The notes below the pieces were generated by a model, which made no database searches, was not told the DNA's origin, and saw only the letters and a list, made by a program, of their open reading frames with translations. Shown here one piece after another: positions 30,328 to 32,277 of a stretch of 32,277 nucleotides of DNA (its first letter is position 1; every line of letters begins with the position of its first letter). Source of the stretch: Vibrio zhanjiangensis (GTDB lineage: Bacteria > Pseudomonadota > Gammaproteobacteria > Enterobacterales > Vibrionaceae); contig NZ_BSPW01000078.1 of the NCBI RefSeq assembly GCF_030161235.1, positions 1-32,277 of the forward strand, read 5' to 3'. A program made the position numbers and the translations under genes.

Positions 30328-31317
30328 TTAAATTGAATTGAGGAGTTGGAACATTGAGAGAATAAGTAAGGTGGCCAGTAACACGACGGACACCAAGATG
30401 ATGGTTTTGGGTAACAACTGCTTTAATCGGCTCAGTTTTCGGCTGGCCATATCACTGTGATGGCTCGCAGCGCGTTTCAGCAAGCGCGAGAACTGCTGAT
30501 GATTGTCACCAAGTACCTTTAAATTTGATACGCTCTTGGGGAGCAACAAACCAGTATCCACCACTTGACCAAGATTGGCTTTCATCGAGAGATGGGCGTG
30601 CATTTGATTGAGATGCCAACGCATATAGGGGCTGGCGTTTGGGATCATCAACTTCATGGCCATGGGTAAAGTCATTCCGGCACTGGAGAGATTGGCAAGG
30701 GTTCGCAGCAATTGCGCCGCCACACCTAATCGATAGTGGTAAAACAGTGGCCAGCGGTCGAACATAGCGCGCATGGGGCCAGACCAACGTGGCAACGCTA
30801 AGCCAATAGCCACAAACATCACAAACAAAACGCCGATGAACCAAGGCCCGCCATGAATGACCATGTCACGAAGCTGACCAGCTAACCCCGTTGCTGTAGG
30901 GGTTGCCAGTAAAATTTCACCCGATACGTAAGTGCCCAACACGCCAACTATGATCAAAACAAGCAGAGGCCATCCCATCACAAACGCCAGCTGACCCATG
31001 ATGTTTTGACCGCCATCCAATTCATCAATGGCCGACTGCACGCCTATGAGTAATTGGCCAGACTGCTCTGCCGCATCGATCGCCGCAATGACCACCGGAT
31101 CGCACCATTTCGATAACACCTGAGTGAAGGTTTTCCCCTGCCCAGGCGCTTCAAGCCCTTCTTGACCGATTTTTTTCGCGCTGCCCGTTTCATGCTCAAC
31201 CAATAGCGCACAAAAAGCCCTAATCGTGAGCCCGTCTTCCAAACACAACAACCATTGCTCTAGGAGTTCACGCTGCTCACGACGCCCAAAGCATCGCTGC
31301 TCTAATTGGCTCAGCAT
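30328..31317 (-). CDS. pilR: PilR/GspF-type pilus inner-membrane platform protein
   Basis: The 329-residue protein has the GspF/PilC-type architecture: two cytosolic helical domains (about 40-110 and 205-300) separated by membrane segments (about 112-140 and 155-175), and a C-terminal segment (about 303-325). FTQVLSKWCDPVVIAAIDAAEQSG and the second-domain SNLKVLGDNHQQF fit this family. It anchors the ATPase to the assembling pilus. It overlaps the ATPase gene by 7 bases. Confidence 0.82.
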   Translation of the reverse strand: MLSQLEQRCFGRREQRELLEQWLLCLEDGLTIRAFCALLVEHETGSAKKIGQEGLEAPGQGKTFTQVLSKWCDPVVIAAIDAAEQSGQLLIGVQSAIDELDGGQNIMGQLAFVMGWPLLVLIIVGVLGTYVSGEILLATPTATGLAGQLRDMVIHGGPWFIGVLFVMFVAIGLALPRWSGPMRAMFDRWPLFYHYRLGVAAQLLRTLANLSSAGMTLPMAMKLMIPNASPYMRWHLNQMHAHLSMKANLGQVVDTGLLLPKSVSNLKVLGDNHQQFSRLLKRAASHHSDMASRKLSRLKQLLPKTIILVSVVLLATLLILSMFQLLNSI

Positions 31318-32277
31318 AACCCCATCTCCTGTTTAATCTGGGCATAGCGCTGCTGACTGGCCACAGGCATCAATCCATCGACCTGCTCTGAGGCCGACGC
31401 CAAATCCACTTGACCAAGACGAACACGATGCAGGGTATGCTCACGAATGTCTGGCCAGCCTTGACTTTCTAGGTAACGTTTCCAGCCTAAATAATCTTGT
31501 TGCTTGATAAACTCTCGGTCCGCATCTTCTAGCGCAATCAGCTCTAGGACCAACAGACGTCCTTTTTCACCCTTTTGGCCGCAGCTCGGACACCCATTGG
31601 GATGACGTACACGAACCTGTGATTGGTGGTGTTCATCAATAACCGCATTCAGTTGACGTGTCAGGACATCAAACTCTTCGGTTTTACCACAGCGTTGATA
31701 GACCTCCCCCGCCTCAGACAAAGGGAGTGCACAATCTGGGCACAGTTTTCGAATCAGCTTTTGGTGACTAAACAGTTGCATCAACCCAGGAGCCGCCACC
31801 ATTGAGGGGGCGATCCCCAGCTGCTCAATCAATATCGCAGGCACCCCAATGGCCGAGTTCGCGTGTAACGTCGAAATCGCCAGTCCACCGGTTTCCCCTT
31901 TGCGAATAAACTCTTTGGTCGCCTTGGCGGTTCGCAGCTCACCAAACGCCGTGATATCGATGTCTTGCCTGAGCTGCTCCTGCGCATAAAACTCATAATC
32001 GAGATAGATATCCCCCTCTTCGGTGAACTTTCTCCGAGGCTCAACTAAGGTTTTGGTCACGCCCTCTTGGTCAAACTCGACCGGATCTTCCAGGGTATGA
32101 CAGCAGCGCGCTTCGCGGTCAATGCTCTCGAACAAGGCAAACATCAGTGAGGATTTCCCCGACCCCATTGGCCCCGTTAAGATGCCAATGCCACTGCGGC
32201 GCTTGGTAAAACTCGGGGTATTGCGCCCAATTCACCGATAAGTTCCACCTAATCCTATTTCATCAATATTTTCATAT
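31311..32277 (-). CDS. pilQ: PilQ/GspE-type pilus assembly ATPase (partial, with an in-frame stop)
   Basis: The visible part is the C-terminal ATPase domain: Walker A GPMGSGKSS, an Asp-rich DIDITAFGELRT Walker B region, the His box STLHANSA and a zinc-binding tetracysteine (CPDC and CPSC). The N-terminal region is outside the window. A TGA at 32232-32234 interrupts the reading frame before Walker A; the neighbouring frame there encodes NWAQYPEFYQAP, which looks like the expected family sequence. So an indel or sequencing error is likely, and the gene may be intact or a pseudogene. It powers pilus extension. Confidence 0.75.

Noticed and set aside
1..32277. CRISPR array, tRNA or rRNA genes, insertion sequences, integrase or relaxase
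   Set aside because: No regular repeat-spacer pattern, RNA gene or transposase, integrase or relaxase motifs were found on either strand.

Overview
The window looks like part of an integrative and conjugative element (or a conjugative genomic island) from a Vibrio-like gammaproteobacterium. Most of it is a G-class mating-pair-formation type IV secretion system (MPF_G, the ICEHin1056/PFGI-1/SPI-7 type), followed on the right by the end of a type IVb pilus operon. The Vibrio assignment is an inference: it rests on a trypsin-like protease with a C-terminal GlyGly-CTERM (rhombosortase) tail and on the general protein flavour. No rRNA, tRNA, integrase, attachment site or relaxase lies in the window, so the ends of the element are elsewhere.

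Layout from right to left, which is the direction of transcription of almost everything conserved. (1) 27752-32277: pilus genes (PilQ-type ATPase cut by the window edge, PilR/GspF-type membrane protein, PilS-like prepilin, an extra pilin-like protein, a PilV-like minor prepilin, and a separate secreted protein resembling a PilV tail). (2) 26148-27685: accessory genes for a small HTH protein, a GlyGly-CTERM trypsin and an HU protein. (3) Transfer operon C, 25927 to 20601: coiled-coil inner-membrane protein, TIGR03759, lytic transglycosylase, TIGR03765, a small protein, the TraD-type coupling ATPase and TIGR03747. (4) 18203-20527, plus strand: a VapBC toxin-antitoxin pair, four unknown small genes and a lipoprotein. 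(5) Transfer operon B, 17729 to 12222: RAQPRD, TIGR03758, TIGR03745, TIGR03750, an unknown 343-residue protein, TIGR03746 (VirB8-like), TIGR03749, TIGR03752 (VirB10-like) and the TIGR03751 lipoprotein, closed by a hairpin terminator. (6) 9912-11898: two accessory genes, a secreted GLUG-repeat protein and an unknown protein with cassette-like borders. (7) Transfer operon A, 9583 to 2752: VirB4-like ATPase TIGR03744, TraU-like TIGR03756, TIGR03755, a small membrane protein and TraG-N, ending at a perfect hairpin. (8) 226-2724, plus strand: a candidate membrane-active toxin with its immunity protein, a small winged-helix-like regulator and another small protein.

The most striking non-coding signal is an 81-bp element present three times without gaps, once in front of each transfer operon (9616-9696, 17759-17839, 25958-26038). 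By hand alignment 58 of 81 positions are the same in all three. Each copy has an extended -10 (TGnTATCGT on the minus strand) about 30 nt from the first start codon, no recognisable -35, and an AAATTCGTnyGAATTT dyad at a fixed offset. This looks like an activator-dependent promoter that would switch on all three operons together. The accessory gene blocks sit just upstream of these promoters, so the operon junctions appear to act as insertion hotspots that leave transfer intact.

Other points of interest are the toxin/immunity-like pair at the left, two very clear operator arrangements (paired CATATG boxes at vapBC, and a 16-bp perfect palindrome filling the -35/-10 spacer of the protease gene), a major-pilin-like prepilin lacking Glu5, and an in-frame stop in the PilQ-type ATPase near the right edge. 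Family names were assigned by recognising motifs and conserved gene order, not by running searches.
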